Source: Sarocladium kiliense (lineage: Eukaryota; Ascomycota; Sordariomycetes; Hypocreales; Sarocladiaceae). From it: a stretch of DNA of 64,000 nucleotides. The stretch's first letter is position 1, and the number at the start of each line of letters is the position of its first letter. Location of the stretch: NCBI GenBank assembly GCA_030734395.1, contig JAUZTG010000029.1, forward strand, positions 1,922,001 to 1,986,000, written 5' to 3'. The notes beneath the pieces are model-generated. The model ran no database searches. It was not told where the DNA came from and saw only the letters and a program-made list of their open reading frames with translations. Below, in pieces: positions 20,951 through 31,509 of the stretch. The translations under genes and the position numbers were made by a program.

Positions 20951-23823
20951 TTATAGAGCCTTGACGGACTGGAAGAAAGGGTTGGCGAGCAGCTTTGAGT
21001 CCGCCGAGACCAGTTCTTTCAGCTTAGCCACCTTCTCCTCTTTGCTCATGTTCTTGTCAGCGCCGACCTGATCTCGCCACTGCAAGAGCACCTGCTTGAG
21101 CATGGCACTGCCCTCCTCAACGTCCTCTTTGCTGTAGTTCATACCGAGATCTTCATGCTTGCTTGTGAAGTCCTCCAGCTCATCTGCTTTCCGTTTCGCC
21201 ATGCGGATGACCTTGTCTGGGAAGCGAACCAGCTCTGCGACGTGAATGCCGAAGCTCTGGTCACAGATGCCAGGCTCAACCTTGTAGAGCAGTGTGACCT
21301 CTCGCTTGGTATTGCTGTCCTCACTGTCGGCACCACTGATATGTGCTGTGACGTGCAGATTCGCGACTTGTGGGTATTGTTCGGCAAGGGCCGTGAGCTC
21401 GTGGAAATGCGTAGCAAACATCGCGAAGCAGCCGATCTCCTTGATGATATGCTCAGAGATGGCCCAAGCAAGACCGAAGCCGTCATAGGTCGAGGTGCCA
21501 CGGCCGAGCTCATCGATGATGATCAGGGACTCTGCAGTAGCCGACTTGAGTATGTTGGCGGTTTCGAGCATCTCAGCCATGAAAGTTGAAACGCCCTTGA
21601 GCTGAGAGTCGCTGGCACCCACACGTGCGAGGATGGAGTCGAAGATTGTGAGCTCAGCCTCGGCGCAAGGGACAAAACAGCCGACTTGCGCCATCAATGC
21701 AATCACGCCTGCTTGGCGAATATAGGTCGACTTGCCGCCCATGTTGGGTCCGGTGATGACGAGGAAGGATGACTTGTCCCGAGTGAGGTTCACATCGTTG
21801 GTGATGAACTGTACGTCGTCTTGAAGCTCCATGCAAGGATGGCGAGCCTCAAGTAGTCTTGTCCGACCTTCACCGCGGGCATGGATTTTGGGGCGGACAT
21901 ACGCAGTCGGAGCGTGGACCGCGCAGTGTGCCAGTGACACGATGACGTCGAGGTGGGCGAGCACGGCAGCAAGACGTTCCAAGACAGGGCTGTAGGATGC
22001 AGCAACATGAACGACCTCGTTGACGAGACTGCTTTGGGTCCGGTTGTAGTTCTGTGATAGCTGATCGTATTCTCGGCGGTAAGCTGCCAGCTTCTTTGTG
22101 GTGAAATAGACACCATTTTTCTGTGTTGAGCATTCCTGGTACCCTGACTTGTTGCGGATGCAACCAGCCTCTTGACGGGTAAGGCGCATACACACGCCGT
22201 GCACCTTGTGGTTCGTCTCCAGGAAGATCTTCTTGTCGGCCTCCTGACCAAGATCCCTCGCAGCCTCGTAAAATTCGGCCTTGATATCGCGGTCCAGTTG
22301 ATCCAACTTCTTGCGGATAATGCGCAAACTCTGGTCGTAGTCCGATTTGATGATGTACTCATGACGGTCAAGCGCATCAAGATCGACAGTCTGCTCCACC
22401 ATATCCTGCAGCCGTCCGAGGCTATCGGAGAGATCTCGCAGTTTGGACGTGTATGCCTGGTCAAGAGGGTCGCGATATGCTTCGTCCATAACGCCCTCGA
22501 AAGTTCCGATGAAACCAGGGAGTCGGATGACGACTTGGTAGGCGCGGACGACGTCTTCGAGGTTTGCCCGGCCCCTCTGGAAGCGCTTTGACAGACGGTA
22601 AAGATCCGGAACCGACCGCAAGTGCTCCTCTTGTAGTGTTTGCCTTAGTTCGGTGTCTGTGACGAACGCCTCGACGAGCTGCTGCCGCTTCTCAATGTCT
22701 TCCTTGTTCATCAGTGGCTGTTTCAGCCATTGAGCGAGTAGTCGGCTGCCTACTGGCGTCTTGCAGTGATTCAAAACGCCGAAGACACTCATAGTCTTCG
22801 ATCCATCCTTTGGCCCCGGCATCAGGTTTAAGGCTTTGAGTGCCGCAGCGTCCAGCTTCATGAACTGAGCCAGATCGTGTTGGTAGAGCTGATATTGTCC
22901 GAAATTCGACTGGTCCTGGAGAACGCCAAGATACTTGATGAGAGAAGCCGCCGAGCCCATGGCAAGCTTAAGGTCTGTCTGTGGGAGAAGAGTTGCCGAC
23001 CTTTCATCTTTAAGCAATCTTGCCAAGTCCTGCTCAACGTCCCTCGTCGCAAAGTCGCTGGCTGGCCTTTCGGCGATTGCAACGCCGCAATTGTCGATAA
23101 TTTGCCTAAGCTTTGCGAGCTCCGGATCCTTGTCCTTCTCGCCTCTATCGAGTTGAACAAGGCATTCCCGAACGCCAAGTTGGATTAGGAGGGATTCGAA
23201 ATTTGAGTAAAGGTCGTTGTCCAGAAATTCGCTGACACCAAGCTCGCGTACACTGGCATCGGCGAAGCAGACGCCAACGCTCCGAGCCTCAGACGCCTTG
23301 GCCGAGATCTTCACTGCCATGATCATGGGTGCAGAATCAATCTGACCCCCGAGGTCATCCTCTACATCCTGCAGATTGCCTGGCGAGGCCTGCTTCACAC
23401 ATTTCCAATTCATACGACCTGCTGGGCTCTGCCAGATTTCGATGCGCTTGCCAAGTTTGAAGAGAGCTTCACGGAGGAATTGGCGGAAAACAGTAACGGT
23501 CATCGTGACGGAGGGGAGGCCGGTGTGATCGCTTCGACCGAGCTGGCGGACCACGGAAGTCGTTTTGTAAACCTGGCACGTCAGCTTTGGAAGCTGCAAC
23601 TCAACGCTCAGATACTTACAGCCTTGGCAATGAAGAAGGCATCATCACCGTGGGCAGTGTACCAATCACCTCGGTCGAAAATGCGGATGGCTTCATCGTC
23701 GAGTGCCGGGAGAGACTTGAAGAAGCGGATGAAACCGCCCTCGTCATCGAGCTAGAAATGTTAGCAGCGAAATCTAGAAAGACTCGACGATGCACGTACC
23801 TTGAGTTCTGGTCGGGAAGCCAT
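20951..23823 (-). CDS. MSH2: DNA mismatch repair protein MSH2
   Basis: Exons 23800-23823, 23620-23751 and 20951-23572 (introns 48 and 47 nt) encode 925 residues. The first exon encodes only MASRPELK. MSH2 pairs with MSH6 or MSH3 to recognise mispairs and loops in nuclear DNA. The mispair-binding N-domain starts with DDEGGFIRFFKSLP and contains FDRGDWYTAHGDDAFFIAK. The lever and clamp follow in the middle. The C-terminal ABC ATPase is complete: Walker A GPNMGGKSTYIRQ, the signature segment STFMAEMLETANIL, Walker B IIDELGRGTSTYDGFGLAWA and the FATHFHEL H-loop. The C-terminal helix-turn-helix that contacts the partner is present. The length is that of fungal MSH2 (about 930). It is divergent from the ZIP transporter across about 1 kb. 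Confidence 0.97.
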
Positions 23824-24821
23824 GCTGCAGCTTGATCGATGGATGACCACTGCTGTTGACTGGACTGCCGTTATGGTGACGTTGGAAGCATTCAATCTTT
23901 CTGGGCGCAAGTCGCGTACTGGGTGCTGTGAGACGCGTTTGGGTGCAGCCCATTAACGCGGTCAGTCGGGTTCCATAGCTCCATGCGTGCAAGTGAAAGA
24001 CCCCGGGCCGATGGTTCTTCCGGCTTACATAATACATCATCTGTCAACTGAATCCAAGGGCATTTATTCCCTTGATGGCACACAAAAGAACCCTCTCCAC
24101 CATTTTAGCTTGTCTCGGTCTTGGCCGGCGTACAATTCGCAGCGTTGGATCCAAGCCAAGACACCATTTCGCTGTTGGAGATGCGAAAAACGTTAACGGT
24201 AAGCTTAAGAAGGTTAAGAAGGTTAAGATTTACCTCAAGCGACGAACCTTGCTGGCCGGCCAGCCACCCGGCACCTAAGTCGCTAGTGACCCTCCTTCAG
24301 TTGACGCTCCCCCACTATCAAGGTGCAAAGCGCGCAGGACAGGGATCCAGCCTGCCTCCATCGGGCAAAACCATCAGGGTGCCATCGAATCAAATCAGCG
24401 TGTTCTCTCAGCAGCAGGTACCTGTATGGTTGCGGCTTCTCAGCCTTTTGCTGCAAATCCGCAAGAAACCATCAAGGTGCCATCAAGGTGCTCTCCACCC
24501 CATGGTTGTCTGCCCGCCATGCGACTCCACGACCATGTGCGCTGCTTGGCCGTACGTAGCCATGCTTCTCAAATCGAATCATTCCCTCATGCAGCGGCGT
24601 CTTTCTTTTCTGCATCTTCCGTGACTATTTCAGTGCTCGCCTTCCCGAGTCGCTCGCTTCTTTCGAACGTTCGTGCCGTGTTCGACAGCGTTTCTAGCCA
24701 TTGCTACCTGGATCCGTGTGCATTGTACGGCTAGCTGATCATCCATCGGCCATTATTTGATCTCTCAGCCCTGGTCCATGGTGTTCTTGACTTAGGTCGT
24801 CACTTCACTCACAGCAACATC
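23824..24821. other. Divergent intergenic region, MSH2 / zinc transporter
   Basis: Almost 1 kb without a supported gene. It holds one ACGCGT (MCB-like) box at 23933-23938, 110 bases before the MSH2 start, and the CAAGGT cluster before the transporter. A short direct repeat of AAGGTTAAG lies near 24.21 kb. Confidence 0.5.
24246..24489. promoter_or_regulatory. CAAGGT cluster upstream of ZIP transporter
   Basis: Four exact CAAGGT hexamers occur within 244 bases: one on the minus strand (24246-24251) and three on the plus strand (24319-24324, 24473-24478, 24484-24489). The last two lie in a tandem 11-base repeat. CAAGGT is the core of the zinc-response element bound by the fungal zinc regulator ZafA/Zap1. 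They lie 330-580 bases before the start of a zinc transporter. Binding is inferred from the motif and the target. Confidence 0.6.
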
Positions 24822-26515
24822 ATGTCTTCCAAAGCTGCTGCTTGCGTCGCTTTGCTCAGCGTCGCAAGCTTCGCGACAGCCGAATTTGTCCTGCTGCCCA
24901 GGCAGACGACGGATCCTCCAGCCTCTTCCACCATCTCGCTCCCAGACGTCACCGCCATCACCAATTGCCACCTTCACGACACCGATGTCTTTTGTCAGGC
25001 CGATGGCACCGAATTTTCGGTCCAAGCGACACCTACCGTAGCTTCCGCTTTCACCGATTGCCACTCCCACGGCTCCGAGATGTACGTTCGGTGATCTGCT
25101 CCATGCCCACGTTCACTAACATTTGGATAGGTACTGTGTTGATGAGAGTGGAGGCGATGTTCTAGTAGACTTGGGAGCTTCCGGTGGTGAAGCGCACGAG
25201 GAGGAAGAGGAACACAGCGACAGCCACGACGACGGCGCTGAGGCTGACGGTGGCGAGGAACACTGCCACGAGCATGCTGGCATTCCGTAAGTTCAAGGAT
25301 TCCTCTCTGATCCATAACGGGAGCTAACAGCCGAAGACACTGCACGGGAGGGAGCTCCTCTGAACGTACCTGCAATGCCCCCGATCGTGACTACAATGTC
25401 AACCTGCGTGTCGGTCTGCTCTTCGCTATCTTCGTCACCAGCGCTATGGGAGTCTTTGGGCCCATCCTTCTGTACAAGCTTGTGCCCAAGTCCAATGCGC
25501 TCGACACCATTTTCATGGTCATCAAGCAGTTTGGCACTGGCATCATTATCTCCACAGCATTCGTTCATGTGAGTGAAACACAACGAGCAATTACGGTGCC
25601 GTGCTAACGCCGAGAAGCTCTATACGCATGCCTCGATGATGTTTGCCAACGACTGCGTTGGCGAGCTCCAATATGAGGGTACGACCTCTGCCATCGCCAT
25701 GGCAGGTCTTTTCCTCTCTTTCCTTGTCGAGTACTTCGGATCGAGGATCGTCATTCACAAGACTCGCAAGATGCATAGCATTAGTGTTGAGGAACGGGCA
25801 AAGGCGGTGCTCCAGACTGAGGTGGTTAGCATCCTCGTCATGGAGGCTGGCATCATCTTCCACTCTTTGCGTAAGTATTGGCCCTTTCAACGCTTTGCAT
25901 CCTTTGACCAATGGCTCACACGTGGCAGTGATTGGCCTTACACTTGTGGTTTCCGGTGACGATTTCGTCATGACCCTTTTCATTGTCGTGCTGTTCCACC
26001 AGGTCTTCGAGGGTCTTGCACTTGGCTCCCGTATAGCCACCGTCGGTGCCTGCAAGCACCCCCAGGTGCCGACAACGGCTGCGATCTCTCACGCCCACCA
26101 GAGCGCTCAGGACAACAGTGACGGTCCACAGGACAAGACCGTCAGCAGCAATGAGGACAGCTCTATGACCAGCCTGGCCCCCGTACCGCTCGCACTCTCC
26201 ATGAAGAAAAAGCTCGGTCTTGCGGCCCTATTCGCTTTCGTGACACCGATCGGTATGGCTATTGGAATCGGTGTTCTCTCTCAATTCAACGGCAGCGATA
26301 AGGCTACCCTCATCGCCATCGGAACCCTGGACGCTGTGTCCGCCGGTATCCTCATCTGGGTCGGTGTGGTCGAGATGTGGGCTGCCGACTGGATGACTGG
26401 TGCTCACGGACGCAAGGCTGAGCTGGCGGAGGCCCGTCCCGCGATTGTTGCTCTGGCGATGTTCGGTCTGGTCGCTGGGCTGATCGTGATGAGTGTGCTT
26501 GGCAAGTGGGCATAG
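24822..26515 (+). CDS. ZIP-family zinc transporter with extracellular Cys/His domain
   Basis: Exons 24822-25081, 25131-25286, 25331-25568, 25618-25870 and 25929-26515 (introns 49, 44, 49, 58 nt) encode 497 residues. A signal peptide (ACVALLSVASFATA) leads an extracellular domain with two related CHxH units: ITNCHLHDTDVFC at about residue 47 and FTDCHSHGSEMYC at about 79. A Glu/His/Asp-rich stretch (EEEEEHSDSHDDG) and HCHEHAG follow. The ZIP core follows with eight predicted membrane helices. Helix IV/V metal-site residues are visible in SGDDFVMTLFIVVLFHQVFEGLALGSR (the HQVFEG signature). The cytoplasmic loop between helices III and IV contains SHAHQ. The family imports zinc across the plasma membrane. 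The extracellular domain resembles that of fungal Zrt1/Zrt2-like transporters. The upstream CAAGGT cluster suggests induction by zinc shortage. Confidence 0.93.
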
Positions 26516-26964
26516 TCGGCGGTAGAGGAGAGCGATACCCCTTTCTCAACCCCCCGTGAAATCCTTGTTGCTTTGGCTTGAAAACCAAGGTTTAGGATAG
26601 CGACGAGAACAGTTATCTTTGTTTTGCATTTCAACTCGTGAAAATTTGGGCATGGTAGGCTGGCTACATTCTTTCAGCGGGATCATCATATAGACGGTGG
26701 AATCAAGCGATGCTTTTTCATGAACTTGTTGGCTCTACCTTTTTTGCTGCTACATAAAGGCAGTGTCAACTCTGCGCAGTTCATTCTTCTAAGGCTCTGT
26801 GATGACCAGAGAGTTGACCATGCTTGTCCAGAGCAGGACCTCCTTGAATCACTCTCTTTTTGACATCCAATCCTACCATTACATCATTCGCACCCCTATG
26901 CCCCTGCATCTGTGTTCTCCTATTCGTCAATTCCAGGGACATAACTCAAGCCGTGGCCCTGTTG
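26516..26964. terminator. Convergent 3' regions of ZIP transporter and subtilase
   Basis: 449 bases between convergent stop codons. No gene is seen. The segment after 26.6 kb is T-rich. Confidence 0.4.
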
Positions 26965-29877
26965 TTACTTGTGGCGATAATGCCGGAAGCTGGTCGAATT
27001 GACGCTTGAGTTGCCGTATGGCAGGACTTGGAAAGTCGGGTACGGCGTTCTCATGATATCCCAATGATCAGAGATGTTTGGGTTTCCGTACGGGCGGAGA
27101 GCAGCGAACCGCATGCTGTTCATATGTTAGCATAATCGTAATATTCCCGTCACTACTCTGACATCTTCCTGGAATAGTGAGCAATGCCGCATGGAAGGGC
27201 TCACGTGTAGTTTCCAGGCTGAATCATTGTACCGTCGGCGAACTTGCCGAACCACCAGAAGTTTGAGTAGCCCCTTGGAACGCGCAGTCTCGGGAAAGCA
27301 ACGGTATCATTCTTATCATTGATGTCGGGATCAAAGAACCAGAACTCCTCGGCATCACGCATCGTCGCCGCGGAACCGATATATCCGTTGACGCCGACCT
27401 GAAGAGGCAACTCCCAGTATGCTTCTTGCCAGTACTCATCGAAGATCTAGGAAGTAGCGAAATGAGCCAGATGACTTGGTGAGGCTACAGTTGAGAGCAC
27501 GGGTGCGAAACTTACATCCCAACGAAGATTTGTGCATGCGTAGGCTAGATTAATCGAGAGATCGACATAGTCCCACGAGTCTCTGTCCGTGTTGAAAGAC
27601 CACCTGATTCTGTTAGCTTACTGAGCGCAGATGTGCGAAGGAGCGTCGTGGACGTACGAAAAGTCTTCGTCTGGGTCAATGAAAGTTGGGGGCCTCGAGA
27701 ACATGGTGTCGAAAGCTTTCTCCGTGTCATATGCCGCACCTTCGCTCGTCAGAAAGAGCACCGGAAGTGACTAGAGGTTCCAGCTTACCGCCATACGGGA
27801 TGGAGAGCTGCTCTCCGTTGGTGCCCTTCACAATGATCTTGCCGCCATAGAGAGGAAGATAATCATCATCCACACCTTGTGGTAGCTCAAAGCGAAGGCT
27901 TCCGGGCAGGTCAGTCAAGAAGAATGGGCTTAGATGATAGATGTAACACGAACCGCGCCTTGTGGCTCTCACCAGGAAGAAGCGTTATGGCGTGTGGCAG
28001 ATGAACTTTCGGCACAACATGCAGCGGCTCGATCTCGAACAGCGTCTTCACACCGCCGATCCTGTCTAGTACATTTAGACCCGCCGTCGGCTCCAGTGAG
28101 AACGTGTAGTTGACGGTGCTGTTGCCTGTGTTTGTGATGTCTGCTGACCAACTTGGGCGAAAGAGCTCAGTGTCGAGCAACGCGAATGGTTCGAATGTCA
28201 GCTGGGTGTCATATTCAAGGACCTTTACCGCGTCAATCAATCCAGTGCCAACTTGGAAGGGCGGCGCGGTATGGTTGAGGAAGGTCAGGGCTGCGGACCA
28301 AGCCACGGTCTTGCCACTGGCCATGATGCGTTGGCTGAGGGTTTTGGCGAAGTCGGCCCCGTGGATCGAGCGTCCCCCGTACTGACCAATGTATAGAGCA
28401 GCAACGCCAGCAACGTATGGGGCCGCCATCGAGGTGCCACTCATGAGCTCGTACCCTTGGTCTATATAAGTGCTGATGACATCGTATCCTGGCGCTCCGA
28501 TGTCTGGCTTGAGGAGAAGTTCGTTGGTGGGACCCCAAGTAGTGAAGTACGCAGGTATCGGCGTTGCGCGAGGATCAGAAACGCTGATGTTTGGATTCCC
28601 GGTGACGTTGATGGCAGCTACAGAGAGCACACCGGGACCATTTGAGCCGCTGCTTGCGAAGAATGGGCCCGAGAAACCCTCATTGCCGGCAGATATGGTT
28701 ACTACAACACCCCGGTCGACAAGACGGCTCGCTACGAGAGCCCAGGGGTTGTCCGTGTAGCCGTCTGGCTGTCCAATACTTGCAGAGATGACGTCGGCCT
28801 ACGGACTGTCAGCATACAATGGCTTAGTGGGCTGCATATACAAACACCAGCAGCGTAGGCATCACAGAATGCTTGGATTATAGTCTCTTCATCCGTGTCG
28901 TACGGCTCCTGTTCTCGTCAGCCCCATGCCAGCTCATTTGAACAGGCACAACTTACATCAGCAAAGACCTTGTAGACCAGAAGCTCAGCATCGGGAGCAA
29001 CACCAGAAAACCTAGGAACTTAGAACGTGACGTGAGATCTACAGAATGGGCGTCTCACCAGCTGCTCTCACCAGCTATGATGCCTGCTACGTGTGTCCCG
29101 TGCCCATAATAGTCCCTTGGGTCTGCATCAGGGTTCTTTTTCGGCTTCAGATCGTGTGCATTCCCTGCCAATCCATGTTAACGAAGGAAAGCCCAAGAAG
29201 ATCAAGGCATTTACAGTCGTGTCCAACCAGATCATAACCTCCAGAGACCTTGCATCCCGGGCCAAAACACCCTCCAAGCTGCCTGTGTCAGTATGCAGGG
29301 GCAAGTGCAAAATGGTCAACCTACCGCATCGTGGGTGTAATCGATGCCTGTGTCAACAATTGCCACCTTGACACCCTTGCCGCGGATTCCTTCACGATGA
29401 AGCTTGTTGACTCCAGTCCATTGATGCATTGAGTAATTCAGAGCACGAGATTGGATGTCGACGGCTTCACGGGGCTTCATTGGCTTCGCAAGCGGAACAG
29501 TTTTAAGGGGCCAAACGTTAGCTACACCATCCATCATGCGCAGCGTATCGGCATTGTCGACGCTCGTCTCAATTGAAATGCCGTAGAAAATGTCGCTGCA
29601 GTCAAAGGCCTTGTATGTAGTGCCATTCTGATCTGGTCGTTCGGCGAGCTGTCGAGTAATCCCCCCAAAAGTCGAGCCCTATAATTGTCAGGATGGTGCT
29701 AATTCATGGTTACGAAATGCTGACCTGAGAGAACTCGACAATGTACTTGTTCGTGTCGCCATGGCCCGAGGAAGCAGAGCCCACAAGCAAGCCTCTTCGG
29801 AGGAATTGACGTCGTGGGATCTTTGCACCAACACCTGCTACAAGGAGGAGCCCTTGGAGAATATGGGAGGCTCGCAT
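26965..29877 (-). CDS. Secreted subtilisin-like serine protease (S8)
   Basis: Twelve exons: 29725-29877, 29325-29678, 29215-29278, 29059-29164, 28957-29011, 28846-28908, 27954-28798, 27789-27898, 27658-27739, 27516-27603, 27205-27446, 26965-27115. They encode 770 residues in a closed frame. An N-terminal hydrophobic segment (LQGLLLVAGVGA) suggests secretion. An inhibitor-I9-like propeptide precedes the peptidase domain. The triad is Asp160 (VAIVDTGID), His212 (YGHGTHVAGI) and Ser388 (SGTSMAAPYVAG), with oxyanion Asn304 (SAGNEG). After the catalytic domain an Fn3-like beta region (SADITNTGNSTVNYTFSLEP) and a Trp/Tyr-rich C-terminal domain follow, as in minor extracellular protease Vpr-type fungal subtilases. 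Several Asn-X-Ser/Thr sites fit an extracellular enzyme. Intron positions are typical, but the two shortest exons (63 and 55 nt) and the acceptor at 29279 deserve transcript support. The expected role is extracellular protein degradation. Confidence 0.88.
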
Positions 29878-31509
29878 TTTGACCTCAAAGAATGCCGTGA
29901 TCCAAAAGAGAACTCTCTACGTGAAAGAGAAGAAACAGAGGGATGCTGAAAAGAAAGGAAACTTTCTTATAGGGCCCAATCTGCGGCACGGAAGGGAACA
30001 TGCATAGGAGAAGACCAGGAAGCAGGGCGACCGGTGATACGCGAAAGATTCCCCCAACGGACCGACGTCGCAGGCATTGCGCAACAAGAGAGAGATCGCG
30101 ACACCTCAGAACGCAGGCCTCAGCTGTCGTCTGCACCTGCGCAACGTATCGGGACGATGCAGTGTCGAGTCTGCCGAGTCACACGTAGCGACCATAGCAC
30201 TGCAAATTTGCCCTCTTCTGGCCTCGGCAGCTGCTCAGGCATGCCACCATCTGATCGCTGAGAGGCTGAATCAAGGCTAGAGTTTGGACTTCCAAGACTC
30301 TTTGGGCAAACCTCAGGAATTGGCTCCCTCGAATCCGCCTCGAATGACTTGACAGACGTTTGCTGCGCTTCCGTCGTCCCAAGCCATGAACCGTATATGG
30401 AGGTCTATGGTGTCACCAGGACATAAGAGGTCCACTCGCTGGAGTACTGATTGTGCTTGTTCCCGTACACGATCCGAGGCCGGGACAGATCAGGGTGATT
30501 GGAGATTCCATAAGGTGTTGACAGGCTGTGCAGTGTCCAGCCATGCTTGTATTACCTTTCCCCTGCGTTACTGGATGAGAATACAGGACGAGGTGACACG
30601 GAAACGGAGAAACAAGATGCTTGATCGCAGGGAATACGAGGCGGGAGTCCGTTCGAGGGAGATGCAGACGTCCCTGTGTGCCGCTCATAATCTCACGGTC
30701 TGTAGCAGAATGTCTCTGGCTATGTGCGCGGTCAGCGGTGAGCCCGAGAAAGACGATCAGGCATATGGCGTCCCTCACTTGCATTTTGTCATCAAAGGTT
30801 GGCAATTCGAGCTACAAACCAGTCAAGGGCCCTCTGAAGGTACTTGAGGCAAACATCCCAATCATGATTCGCTACAGGGTCGAAAGACAATTGATTATGT
30901 CTCTTCGCCGGCAGATGGACACTAGAGGTCTGGGTGTGACACCGGGAGAAGTAGAAGGCAGCAGCCGGAGGCACGTGCCTCCTGCACCGCTGCTGAGCTT
31001 AGTCTGGAAGCCCAACACACACTGCGACTCCTTGGATCCTTCATCGACGATGCATTTGCACTGACAACAGTCTCTGAGAACTATCCACAAGCCCGATTCC
31101 AGGTTTCTCTGGCAAGGCTACGTAAGCACGCGGCTGACGACTGGCCCTGTGGCCAACGCCAACCATTGATCTGCATCCTCGTATCCACCGACCATCGCGG
31201 GAACCTGGCGATCGCGATTGCAGCTTGACAGACGGCCCAAGTGAGCTACGTTAGTTAGCATCATTGTTGGTTCTGTCATCAATGACTCCCCGGCTCCGCT
31301 ATTTCTGCACTGACCTGGGCTGGATCCTGGAAGCAAGCCGGCTAGTCGGCCGCTGTCAGAGACGGTTTGTTGTCTCCTGACGTCACAGCATGATGTTGGG
31401 CAATTCTTTCTCCAGACCAGCTTCTGGTATAATAATCCTGGAGCCATAAATGTCGAATTGCTGTCTCGATCCAAAGGTCCAGAGTAAGTCACCCTCTATA
31501 TCGAACACA
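29878..31509. other. Divergent intergenic region, subtilase / histidine phosphatase
   Basis: 1.6 kb without a gene I can support. A minus-strand frame at 30413-30784 opens with a signal-peptide-like segment and is discussed as a finding. A CACGTG box lies at 30972-30977. Confidence 0.45.
30972..30977. promoter_or_regulatory. CACGTG box upstream of the histidine phosphatase gene
   Basis: A palindromic E-box within GCACGTGC, 533 bases before the start of a phosphatase-family gene. CACGTG is the core site of Pho4/NUC-1, the phosphate-starvation regulator. A single copy occurs by chance about once per 4 kb, so support is weak. Confidence 0.3.

Noticed and set aside
21790..22464. A 224-codon alternative-frame reading inside MSH2 on the same strand
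   Set aside because: It overlaps the well-supported MSH2 exon, which has full family similarity in the other frame.
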